Source: Pseudoalteromonas rubra
GTDB taxonomy: Bacteria; Pseudomonadota; Gammaproteobacteria; Enterobacterales; Alteromonadaceae
Assembly: GCF_000238295.3 (NCBI RefSeq)
Contig: NZ_AHCD03000044.1
Location: 248,001-312,000, forward strand
Direction: 5' to 3'
Length of the DNA: 64,000 bases
Made by a program: the position numbers and the translations under genes. Positions 27,527-35,745 of this stretch are shown piece by piece. The notes beneath the pieces are model-generated. The model worked only from the letters and a program-made list of their open reading frames with translations, was not told where the DNA came from and did no database searches. Every line of letters starts with the position of its first letter. Positions within the stretch are counted from its first letter, which is position 1.

Positions 27527-28610
27527 GCAGCGTTCCCCGCACGAGAGGGGATTGAGACATTGCTGGCGCAGCTAATCTCTGTACCAGCTTGGCAGCGTTC
27601 CCCGCACGAGAGGGGATTGAGACTACTATCTGACTCAGTGGGAAGATGAGCAGTGAAGCAGCGTTCCCCGCACGAGAGGGGATTGAGACTAATACCAGCT
27701 CACCGGCCCGTTGGACCGATACGCAGCGTTCTCCGCACGAGAGGGGATTGAGACCTGCCGTTGATGCTCAGGCGTTAACGGCCAGCTAGCAGCGTTCCCC
27801 GCACGAGAGGGGATTGAGACACCAGCTGGAAGTAGCGGTTGCTCATGGGGTGGAAGCAGCGTTCCCCGCACGAGAGGGGATTGAGACCACAGCTCAGCTC
27901 ATCAAAAAAGCTCTCAGGCAAGCAGCGTTCCCCGCACGAGAGGGGATTGAGATGGCGGGTTTCACCGTAAACGAGACCGCCTTCAGGCAGCGTTCCCCGC
28001 ACGAGAGGGGATTGAGACCATACCTTTGCTTTAACTGGAGTAATTTTTCTTTGCAGCGTTCCCCGCACGAGAGGGGATTGAGACTGGCTGTTCGAATATC
28101 AAATTCGGCGGTATCAGTGGCTACGTTCCCCGCTTGAGAGGGGATTGAGACATGGCTCTGTCGTCTACCGGACTAAACTCCAGCGGGCTGCGTTCCCCGC
28201 GTGAGAGGGGATTGAGACAGATTCTGGCGAATCAGCGCCTTCATCAATCCAGGCTGCGTTCCCCGCGTGAGAGGGGATTGAGACACGTTGATGGGCTCCG
28301 GCAGGCCCTCACCTTCACAGCTGCTTTCCCCGCACGAGAGGGGATTGAGACTGACAATCTGATGCTTATTTCCTCAAAGGTCTGCTGCTTTCCCCGCACG
28401 AGAGGGGATTGAGACACATGACGAAAGGCTACACTTAAAAACTCTAAAGCTGCGTTCCCTGCACGAGAGGGGATTGAGACAATCCAACAATCGAACTGGT
28501 CGGCAAGAGCCAGGCTGTGTTCCCCGCACAAGAGGGGATTGAGACTCTTAAAAATGATTTATAGCCTCGCGGAATTGAGCTGAGCTCTCCGCACGAGAGA
28601 GGATTGAACG
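27527..28610 (+). CRISPR. CRISPR subarray C
   Basis: Sixteen good 32-bp repeats (27527, 27592, 27658, 27723, 27789, 27856, 27922, 27987, 28053, 28120, 28187, 28253, 28320, 28384, 28449, 28514) and a decayed terminal one at 28579. The first nine start GCAGCG; from 28120 they start GCTACG, GCTGCG, GCTGCT or GCTGTG like subarray A, so the leader-proximal repeats are a newer variant copied outward. Spacers 33-35 nt. This is the most active-looking array. Confidence 0.95.
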
Positions 28611-28728
28611 AAGTCACAATAAGTACCGAGCTGAAATACATCCGTGTAGTTGTGCCCATCGGTCATCCATGGCCTCACCTCAGCAAACTGCGACGATAAT
28701 TGATCGTCGGTCTTGCTTCGCCCCGCAC
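28611..28728 (+). repeat. Array-tail unit, copy 4, plus truncated repeat
   Basis: The 102-base unit (28611-28712) with a 16-base repeat start (to 28728), ending the CRISPR region. The inner hairpin is kept (loop AATTG). 28729-28843 is AT-rich upstream DNA of the protease gene. Confidence 0.85.
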
Positions 28729-28843
28729 TTCAGACGCTGAAAGGTGATAAAAAATGATCAGTTTTATGTTGTTTTTATTTACAACTGTAAAATTAGTGTT
28801 TATATTTTTTGGTTCCCAATAAAGGAAACACAAAGGTATACAC

Positions 28844-30199
28844 ATGTTAAAGGTTAAAAAAACACTTTCAATGACAGCGTTGTCTGTCTCGCTGGGACTG
28901 GGTCTGAGTGCCGCAGCGATTGCCCAGCCGGCTAATGTCGGTGAGCACTTACTTGATAGTATAAGTACTGAATATTATGAGCCTGAAATTGTTGGTGGTA
29001 ATCCAGCCAATACTGCAGACTGGCCATTCTATACACAAATTTTAAGCTCGAATGGCACCACGGCATTTTGTGGTGGTAGCTATGTCGGTGATGGTTATGT
29101 ACTGACTGCAGCACACTGTGTGAGTGGCAGATCGGCAAGCGGCCTCAATGTTAAAGTGGCGGGCTTTATCCTTGGTGGCAATGATGGTGACCGCATTGCT
29201 GTGGCCGAAAAATACGTTCATCCACAGTATAACAGCAGCACGTTAAACCACGATATTGCACTGCTTAAGCTGGTTCGTACTCCAACTCAGGGGTCTAGCG
29301 TTACGCTGGCGCAGGGTAATGTTGAGCAATATGTACGCGTTGGTGATTTAATTTCTGTTGCTGGTCTTGGCCGTTTGAGCGAAGGCGGCAGTCGTCCTAC
29401 TAACCTGTATGAGGTAGACGTGCCACTGGTCTCTGATCAGGTATGTCGTCAGTCTGGCGGCTCGTATCAGAATGTGGGCAGCGTGGCGTTCTGTGCCGGC
29501 TACCCTGAGGGTCAGAAAGACTCTTGTAGCGGTGACAGCGGTGGCCCAATCGTAGCAAACTCCGGCGGCCAGGTGGTACAGCTGGGGATCGTCAGCTGGG
29601 GGATTGGCTGTGCACGTCCTGCAAAATATGGTGTGTACTCAGATGTGGCGGCACTGCGCAGCTGGATCGACAGCGTAAAAGGCGGTGCAGAGCCGGTTTC
29701 TGTGTCGTTCAAAGCAAACGATACGCTGACGGGTTTCAAGGTTGGCGAAACCAAAGCACATACTTTCACCATCACCAACTCAGGCAATACGCCATTCAGC
29801 TTTAAGACCTTAAATGTAACCGCCAGCGGTGTCACTTCTGGTCTGGTTAAGCCGGTTGATACATGTAGCGCGAGCACGCTTGCTGCAAATCAGAGCTGTC
29901 AGGTGGGGGTTGAATTTGGTGCCAGCGGCAGTGGCTCAGCCGGTGTTGCTGTCAACTTTACCCTGGAAGAAAGCCAGGTGAACTACAGCGCCAAAGCCAC
30001 GGCGACGGTCACATCTGGTGGTGATACGAACTGTCCTGGCAACTGGGATGCGAGCAAGGTTTACAATAAGCCAGATCAGGTGACTTATCAGGGCTTTAAG
30101 TATGAAGCACGTTGGTGGACACGTGGCGATGTGCCAAGTGAATCGGGCACCTGGGGCGTATGGAGATTGCTTGGTCAGGACACAAGTTGTACACGCTAA
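28844..30199 (+). CDS. Secreted trypsin-like serine protease with C-terminal chitin-binding module
   Basis: 451 aa. Signal peptide ~1-28, propeptide to E48, then IVGG (49-52) as the zymogen activation site. S1 triad H91 (LTAAHC), D137 (HDIAL), S232 (GDSGGP); D226 in the specificity pocket predicts cleavage after Arg/Lys. An Ig-like domain follows (~285-390, FTITNSGNTPFSF) and a CBM5/12 chitin-binding module at ~398-451 (NWDASKVYNKPDQVTYQG, WWTRGDVP). Likely exported by type II secretion and targeted to chitin-rich prey or particles. AAAGG precedes the ATG. Stands alone and ends at a strong terminator. Confidence 0.93.
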   Translation: MLKVKKTLSMTALSVSLGLGLSAAAIAQPANVGEHLLDSISTEYYEPEIVGGNPANTADWPFYTQILSSNGTTAFCGGSYVGDGYVLTAAHCVSGRSASGLNVKVAGFILGGNDGDRIAVAEKYVHPQYNSSTLNHDIALLKLVRTPTQGSSVTLAQGNVEQYVRVGDLISVAGLGRLSEGGSRPTNLYEVDVPLVSDQVCRQSGGSYQNVGSVAFCAGYPEGQKDSCSGDSGGPIVANSGGQVVQLGIVSWGIGCARPAKYGVYSDVAALRSWIDSVKGGAEPVSVSFKANDTLTGFKVGETKAHTFTITNSGNTPFSFKTLNVTASGVTSGLVKPVDTCSASTLAANQSCQVGVEFGASGSGSAGVAVNFTLEESQVNYSAKATATVTSGGDTNCPGNWDASKVYNKPDQVTYQGFKYEARWWTRGDVPSESGTWGVWRLLGQDTSCTR

Positions 30200-30282
30200 G
30201 CAATTAAGTAATATCAATTTGACCTAATACTTGGTCTATTTTCTCGCCTCAAAATAGCCCACTTAACTAAGCAAATTGGTAT

Positions 30283-30308
30283 AAAAAAGCAGCTTCGGCT
30301 GCTTTTTT
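30283..30308. terminator. Bidirectional intrinsic terminator
   Basis: AAAAAAGCAGC-TTCG-GCTGCTTTTTT: 11 paired bases with a stable UUCG loop and T-runs on both strands, between the convergent protease and cytochrome genes. Confidence 0.93.
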
Positions 30309-30349
30309 AATGCAAAAATAAAGGGATCAACGTGTTACCTGACTGACGG

Positions 30350-30943
30350 CTAGCGCTCGCCACCGCGGGTCATTTTCAGCAACGTCCGGTCGCGTTTAAC
30401 CAAGTGATGGTACAAGGCTGCAGCGGCATGACCCAGGATCAGCAGCCAGACAAGCCAGGCGCCGAGAATCTCCTTGTGAATAAAGTCGATGGGTTTTTCA
30501 AACTCGGCGAATGACAGTCCCAGCCCCTGCTCGACGAGCGTGCTAAACAGCGCTGTGCTTTCAAATTTAGGAATATCAAACAAAAAGAAAAACTCGGTGT
30601 CCACGCCCGTGCCAATATAGCCGGTTAATGGTGCAATGATCATCACGGCATACAAAGCGTAGTGACCAAGATGGGCGGCCAGATGCTCGATGCGGGTGCC
30701 AGGTTCCGCTGTGGGTGCGGTATTTAGCCATCGCCAGATGAGTCTGAGTGCGACAATCACCGCAATTGAAACACCGAATGACAAATGGAGCTGCAATGCG
30801 GTCCAGTTTTCCGGGGTTTTGGCTTCAGTAAACCACTGACGATAATAAACGCTGACATAAGCCGCAAGAAATAACAGGGCTGTGCCCCAGTGTAGCCATT
30901 TTGCAATGGTGCCATAATCTCGTGGGGTATTTGTGATGCTCAC
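30350..30943 (-). CDS. Cytochrome b561
   Basis: 197 aa with four TM helices. Haem ligand histidines are visible in KWLHWG (~H18), LQLHLSFG (~H53), the HLGHYALY stretch and the C-terminal LILGHAAAALYHH. It is the prokaryotic two-haem b561 type, an inner-membrane quinol oxidase of superoxide or electron-shuttle chemistry. Convergent with the protease gene; likely monocistronic. Confidence 0.9.
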   Translation of the reverse strand: MSITNTPRDYGTIAKWLHWGTALLFLAAYVSVYYRQWFTEAKTPENWTALQLHLSFGVSIAVIVALRLIWRWLNTAPTAEPGTRIEHLAAHLGHYALYAVMIIAPLTGYIGTGVDTEFFFLFDIPKFESTALFSTLVEQGLGLSFAEFEKPIDFIHKEILGAWLVWLLILGHAAAALYHHLVKRDRTLLKMTRGGER

Positions 30944-31181
30944 GGGGTTGCTCCGGATAATGATTGGTTACTTCCCAGGATGGTAACAGCTCGTGATGTG
31001 AATGAATGCCGCAAAGATCCGGATAAAGTATTCTGTTTTGGAGAACACTGATGTTAATACTCTGATTTACATCACCTTTATTTAATAGGATGTGAGGTGT
31101 GCTGGTTACCGCACGTGAGGCTGGTTTTGATTTGCCCTGCTATACTGCAAGCGAATACAGTGTGAATCAGCCGGAGGTCCT

Positions 31182-32261
31182 TTGCTTACTTTAACCTTAG
31201 TCTCTCTGTCGGGGTGGTCCGATATTGTCGAGCGTATTGGCCAGCCTACAGCACATAAAGTATGGCGTGCGTTAGTGGTGTTACTGTCGCAAAATGGCCA
31301 ACCCGGGTTGAAGCAGGACATATTCGAGCTGGGTGAGCTGTGGTTCGAAACCGAACAGTTTGATTCTCCCGCGCAGGCGGAAAGAGCACTGAGTCAACTT
31401 GTGGCGCAGCACCTGCTGCACGAGCTGGATTGTCAGCTGGTACATGAAGCCGAGATCCAGGTGAGCTCAGCGCAGGTGACAGAGCAAACCTCACAGGAAC
31501 AAACTATTCGGGCTGGTGCGGCCTGTGCTCTGAACGAGCTTTACCCGGATAGCAAAGAAGACTTGTTGCGGGTGTTTGCCAACAAAAACTTGCTGCCTTA
31601 CTGGCAGTCAATTCAGCTGGTGCAAAGCAACGGCATATTTGGATACGAAGCCTTGATCCGAGGTCCGAAGGCGTCACCCTTGCACCGTGCCGACAAGCTC
31701 TTTGGTGCTGCCATGGCGCAGGGGCGACAGTTTGATATGGAAAAGCTGGCACTGACTACCCACTTAGCAACGCATCAGGGTCAATGCGAGCGACAAAGCA
31801 CGGTAAGGTTAACGGTTAATCTCTCACCCGCTTTACTATTTGACGCGGACGTGTCGGGCGCATTGCTCGATTATCCTTATGCGCACTTGCTCTGTATTGA
31901 GTTGACTGAACATCTGCCAGTCGATGACTGGGCCCCCATCAAAGCAAAGATGGCCGAATTGCGCCAGCTAGGTTACACCTTCTGGCTCGACGATGTTGGT
32001 TGCGGATTCTTTGAGCTGACTTTGATCAATGCAGTGAAACCCGATGTGGTGAAGCTGTGTATCACCATTATCAGTCGCCTGGATTATGGCGCTGAGATCA
32101 TCGATGAGATAAGGCAAGTGGTTGATACGGTGCATCTATATGGTGGTAAGGTGCTGGCCGAAGGCATAGAAACGCAGCAGCAGCTAGCTATCGCCCGGGA
32201 GCTGGGGGTTGATTTTGCACAGGGATATTTGTTTGATAAGCCAAGGGAAGCCGGGCTGTAA
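31182..32261 (+). CDS. EAL-domain cyclic-di-GMP phosphodiesterase-like protein
   Basis: 359 aa, TTG start with GGAGG five bases upstream. The N-terminal ~120 residues are unassigned and rich in Gln and Glu. EAL domain ~130-355: EALIRG, NLSPALL, ELTEH, LDDVGCGFFE (usual DDFGTG, here DDVGCG), DVVKL, AEGIETQ, QGYLFDKP. Most metal- and base-catalysis residues are present, so hydrolysis of c-di-GMP is likely, but the changed loop-6 motif could lower activity. No GGDEF or TM segment; cytosolic. Confidence 0.85.
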   Translation: MLTLTLVSLSGWSDIVERIGQPTAHKVWRALVVLLSQNGQPGLKQDIFELGELWFETEQFDSPAQAERALSQLVAQHLLHELDCQLVHEAEIQVSSAQVTEQTSQEQTIRAGAACALNELYPDSKEDLLRVFANKNLLPYWQSIQLVQSNGIFGYEALIRGPKASPLHRADKLFGAAMAQGRQFDMEKLALTTHLATHQGQCERQSTVRLTVNLSPALLFDADVSGALLDYPYAHLLCIELTEHLPVDDWAPIKAKMAELRQLGYTFWLDDVGCGFFELTLINAVKPDVVKLCITIISRLDYGAEIIDEIRQVVDTVHLYGGKVLAEGIETQQQLAIARELGVDFAQGYLFDKPREAGL

Positions 32262-32357
32262 CCAGCTAAATCTGTGCTTCGACAAGATGGCTTTCAATCT
32301 TGAGCGCAATCAGTATACTGCGATTATTAAACCGGTGCAGATGATTGGAGTAGTAAC

Positions 32358-32858
32358 ATGCAGTGCCCAAGAACGTCACACCCACTTAAGCCAGTGAAAG
32401 TGGGTGGTATTAAAGTGTATATATCCGAGCACAGTGGTGGTGTCTTTTTTGACAACCAGGTGCTGTCTAATTTCACTAACCCCTCTGCATTGCGCTCAGA
32501 GGTGCTGGCAAAACACCTGCGCCAGTTTTCCGCTCCGCTTGGCGATGAAAGCGCCCGGATCAAGTGCCCGAAATGCCCTGATATCGTCATGATGCGTCGT
32601 TATTTTAGTCCGTTACGTGTGGTTGAAATTGATGAGTGCCCAGGCTGTGGTGGCATCTGGCTTGATACTGGTGAGCTGGATACATTGCATGAGAATCACC
32701 TGAGTGCAAAAGAGCGTGAGATGCTAAGGGTCAAAATGCTTGAAGCGCACCAGACCTTTCACGTTGACAGCCCAAAGCGTTATAAATTGTCTGAGCAGGA
32801 TGGACGCAGCAATCTTGAAAAAGTGTTTGCCATTGCCGCAGACGTGATCAGTGATTAA
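32358..32858 (+). CDS. TFIIB-type zinc-ribbon protein
   Basis: 166 aa. Zn ribbon formed by CPKC (~70-73) and CPGCGGIWLD (~94-103), the zf-TFIIB (PF13453) signature, followed by a helix with EREML. The N-terminal CPRTSHPL may be a second, decayed knuckle. Role unknown. Confidence 0.85.
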   Translation: MQCPRTSHPLKPVKVGGIKVYISEHSGGVFFDNQVLSNFTNPSALRSEVLAKHLRQFSAPLGDESARIKCPKCPDIVMMRRYFSPLRVVEIDECPGCGGIWLDTGELDTLHENHLSAKEREMLRVKMLEAHQTFHVDSPKRYKLSEQDGRSNLEKVFAIAADVISD

Positions 32859-32907
32859 TGAGCAAGTGGTGCGCCCGCCCTGTCGTTTTGCACAAAAGTC
32901 GGTAGTG

Positions 32908-33285
32908 TTATCTCAGTGAATGAACCAGGATCACGGTTAGCTGAATAACAATACCGAGCCAAAAAAACACCGTGTAACCGGCATACCATGTTTGACGTAA
33001 TGGCTGAAACTCCGGTTTATTTGGCAGGGGGTGTTCGGATGGACCAATATACATAGGAAACCCCAGTTGGTAGTTGTTCATCTGGGTCAGGTTGAACAAT
33101 CCGAGTATAAGATTAAGCGTTACAAAGCTGAAAAATTGCTCTAAAGGGTGGCTGAAGTAGCTCAGCGCAGACACACTAAAGAGGTATGCCCAGTATCGAG
33201 TAAACGAATAATGCGCAGATATTACATTCATCACTCGGGCTGACGTTGTTTTTGTGACTCGAAGCATGCGAATTGACTCGGGCAC
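32908..33285 (-). CDS. Small membrane protein in a two-gene operon
   Basis: 125 aa. GTG start at 33285 overlaps the stop of the upstream gene (TAGTG), which favours translational coupling over internal starts. Two or three hydrophobic segments (FFSFVTLNLILGLF; WYAGYTVFFWLGIVIQLTVILV). No family recognised. Confidence 0.6.
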   Translation of the reverse strand: MPESIRMLRVTKTTSARVMNVISAHYSFTRYWAYLFSVSALSYFSHPLEQFFSFVTLNLILGLFNLTQMNNYQLGFPMYIGPSEHPLPNKPEFQPLRQTWYAGYTVFFWLGIVIQLTVILVHSLR

Positions 33286-33461
33286 TAACTGTTGATGTCT
33301 AGCAGCATACCGACGGCCACACCGATCGCTACACCAAGCGTTACGCCATTGACGATATTCTCAGAAGAGACGCCTATAGCAGTACCAACAGCCAATCCGG
33401 TGACCATACTGACGCCAATTTTGCTGGCTATCTTTTTACGATTTTGTTTATCTGTCTTCAT
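33285..33461 (-). CDS. Glycine-zipper small membrane protein
   Basis: 58 aa with a strong AAAGGAG seven bases before the ATG at 33461. After a basic start (MKTDKQNRKKIASK) come two glycine-patterned hydrophobic stretches (VSMVTGLAVGTAIGV; VTLGVAIGVAVGMLL), typical of glycine-zipper membrane peptides. Its stop overlaps the GTG of the next gene. The role could be membrane packing or a small toxin-like peptide; unknown. Confidence 0.75.
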   Translation of the reverse strand: MKTDKQNRKKIASKIGVSMVTGLAVGTAIGVSSENIVNGVTLGVAIGVAVGMLLDINS

Positions 33462-33610
33462 GATTTCACTCCTTTAAAGTCACGTTAGACAGTGGCTAAT
33501 TTAGCACCAAAAGACACCTTATGCTATTTATTTCAATAAATGTGGAATGAAAAAATAGCAACGCGACGTTATTGGGTTAGGTTGGATTGGCATGTTAACA
33601 GCTAAAAGAA

Positions 33611-33639
33611 AGCCACTGTAAACGGGGTTTACAGTGGCT
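33611..33639 (-). terminator. Terminator of the yqjG-like gene
   Basis: A perfect 13-bp stem (AGCCACTGTAAAC with its complement, loop of 3) just past the minus-strand gene end at 33651, followed on that strand by the T-rich TTCTTTT. Confidence 0.85.
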
Positions 33640-33650
33640 GTGTAGGGCGC

Positions 33651-34622
33651 TTAACCGCGTTGGTGTGGCTGCGAGTAATCGATATTCGGGCCAACCGGCA
33701 CAACCTGAGTCGGGTTGATCATGGTGTGGCTAAAATAGTAGTGGCGCTTGATATGGTAGAAATCCACCGTCTCGGCGACATTAGGCCATTGATATAGCTC
33801 GCGGATATAGCCGGCCAGATTTGGATAGTCTTCAATTTGCTTGAGGTTACATTTAAAGTGACCATGGTAAACACTGTCGAAACGGATCAGGGTGGTGAAT
33901 AAACGCCAGTCTGCTTCTGTGAGGGTGTCACCAACCAGATAGCGTTGCTTGCTCAGTTTTTGTTCCAGCTGCTCAAGCGCCTCAAATAAGGCCTGTACCG
34001 CTTCTTCATAGGCTGCCTGCTCGGTGGCAAAGCCAGCTTTGTATACCCCATTATTGATTTTGTGGTAAACAAAATCGTTAATGTCGTCGATGTCCTGGCG
34101 CAGTGCTTCAGGGTAGTAGTCATCTGTGTTGCCTGTCAGCTCGTTAAAAGCTGAATTGAACATACGGATAATCTCGCTCGACTCATTACTGACGATGCGC
34201 TGAGTTTGTTTGTCCCATAGCACTGGCACTGTCACACGACCTGAATAGTCTGCTTTATTGCGTGTATACAGCTGGTGCATGTAGTCATGACCAAACAGAG
34301 TATCTCCGCTGCTGCCGGTTGCCTTGTCAAAGGTCCAGCCGTGCTCCAGCATATCAGGACTGACTACAGACACATCAATGTGTGCTTCAAGCTGTTTTAA
34401 GCGTCTAAAGATCAGTGTTCTGTGGGCCCACGGACATGCCAGCGACACATATAAATGGTAGCGGCCAGACTCGGCTTTAAAGCCACTGTCGCCCGATGGT
34501 CCGGCGCTGCCATCAGCCGTTATCCAGTTGCGCAATTGCGCGTTTTCGCGTTTAAACTTGCCCTGATTGCTCTTGGTATCGTACCAGACATCATGCCACT
34601 TACCTTCAATTAATCGTCCCAT
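33651..34622 (-). CDS. yqjG: Glutathionyl-hydroquinone reductase (Xi-class GST)
   Basis: 323 aa. The active-site CPWAHR lies at residues 63-68 with C63 as nucleophile, followed by the family pattern WTFD, then DLYHQLYTRNK-like and VPVLWDK. This is the Xi-class GST/YqjG/ECM4 length and layout. It reduces glutathionyl-hydroquinones in the cytosol. It is 44 bases downstream of the pirin gene on the same strand, so probably cotranscribed; both deal with quinone or flavonoid-type compounds. Confidence 0.93.
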   Translation of the reverse strand: MGRLIEGKWHDVWYDTKSNQGKFKRENAQLRNWITADGSAGPSGDSGFKAESGRYHLYVSLACPWAHRTLIFRRLKQLEAHIDVSVVSPDMLEHGWTFDKATGSSGDTLFGHDYMHQLYTRNKADYSGRVTVPVLWDKQTQRIVSNESSEIIRMFNSAFNELTGNTDDYYPEALRQDIDDINDFVYHKINNGVYKAGFATEQAAYEEAVQALFEALEQLEQKLSKQRYLVGDTLTEADWRLFTTLIRFDSVYHGHFKCNLKQIEDYPNLAGYIRELYQWPNVAETVDFYHIKRHYYFSHTMINPTQVVPVGPNIDYSQPHQRG

Positions 34623-34666
34623 TGTATTGTCCTCTTAATTTGCTAAATGCTTTACTGTGCCGGGCA

Positions 34667-35503
34667 TTAAATGCTACCGAATTTTCCGGCCTGATAATCA
34701 CGTACTGCCTGTTGCAGCTCTGCCTGGGTGTTCATAACGAACGGACCCATGTGGGCAATTTTTTCACCAATAGGGTGGCCGGCCAGCACCAGCATCCCTG
34801 CACCTTCCGGACCGCTGCTCAGTTCAACCGGGTGTGTCGGGTCCAATTCCAGCTGATAAGTGGCACTGAATTGCGAGTCTGCCAGTGTGCCGGTATGAAT
34901 ATAGATAAGGACTTTGCCATAGCCCGACATATCCAGTGTAACCTGCTGGTTGGGTGGTAAAATCACATCCGCAATGGCACCATTGCCTGCTAAATCATTC
35001 AGTGGCGAGCGAACCGTTTGTGCACCCAGTTGCCAGCTACCCGCCAGTGCTTTGAGCTCGGCGCCAGAGTCGGTGGTAATTACAGGCGCCTTGTGTTCGG
35101 TTGTGTCCTGATAGCGGGGCGCACGCATTTTGTCTTTGGCTGGCATATTGAGCCAGATCTGGAAACCATGCATACCCTGCTTGGCGTCACTGAGTGGCAT
35201 TTCAGAGTGAATGACGCCGCGCCCGGTGCTCATCCATTGCACATCACCCGCACGAATAGCCTTTTTATTGCCCATCTGGTCCTGATGTTCAAAGCCGCCC
35301 TTACGAATATAGGTAAAGGTTTCAATACCACGATGTGGGTGAGGCGGAAAGCCCGCCATATAGTCGTTGCTGTTGTCTGATTTCAGTTCATCGATCATCA
35401 AAAAGGGATCTAAACTCTTGCCATCAAAGCCCGCAATACGGCTGATGTTCACGCCCGCGCCATCCTGCGTAGCCTGTGCTTTATTGATACGAATAATCTG
35501 CAT
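34667..35503 (-). CDS. Pirin family protein
   Basis: 278 aa bicupin. Metal ligands H55, H57 (FPPHPHRGIET), H99 and E101 (GVIHSE) are all present, matching pirins with quercetinase-like activity. The C-terminal cupin ends LAGHPIGEKIAHMGPFVMN. Upstream gene of a two-gene operon with yqjG. Confidence 0.92.
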   Translation of the reverse strand: MQIIRINKAQATQDGAGVNISRIAGFDGKSLDPFLMIDELKSDNSNDYMAGFPPHPHRGIETFTYIRKGGFEHQDQMGNKKAIRAGDVQWMSTGRGVIHSEMPLSDAKQGMHGFQIWLNMPAKDKMRAPRYQDTTEHKAPVITTDSGAELKALAGSWQLGAQTVRSPLNDLAGNGAIADVILPPNQQVTLDMSGYGKVLIYIHTGTLADSQFSATYQLELDPTHPVELSSGPEGAGMLVLAGHPIGEKIAHMGPFVMNTQAELQQAVRDYQAGKFGSI

Positions 35504-35661
35504 AAAAACCTCGTTGCCTGCGCCATCAGTTAAAGTTAGTCCAATGCGCTGTGTCTGCCTGATGTGATCACTTTAGCAATGGCTATGTGAGAATGAAATT
35601 TGCAAATATTGAAGGTTTCGTTCGATTTAATAGAATCTTTACCGTTAAGGAGTCGCTCAGT

Positions 35662-35716
35662 TTACCGATTAGATACTGGCGGCGTATAATTATAAGGTAC
35701 ACTTGGTCGCGACCAA
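35662..35716 (+). promoter_or_regulatory. Sigma-70 promoter with a palindromic operator
   Basis: TATAAT at 35685-35690 with a weak -35 (TTACCG, 35662-35667) 17 bp upstream. A perfect 14-bp palindrome, TTGGTCGCGACCAA (35703-35716), lies where transcription should begin, a typical repressor position. The regulator is not in the window. Confidence 0.55.
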
Positions 35717-35745
35717 CAGTGACAGACCCAATTAAGGAAAGCATA

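Noticed and set aside
25678..28660. Open frames across the CRISPR arrays (both strands)
   Set aside because: They are repeat-derived translations (for example recurring FPAREGIET), not genes.
33292..33477. 61-codon plus-strand frame
   Set aside because: It is antisense to the glycine-zipper gene, which has a strong ribosome-binding site.
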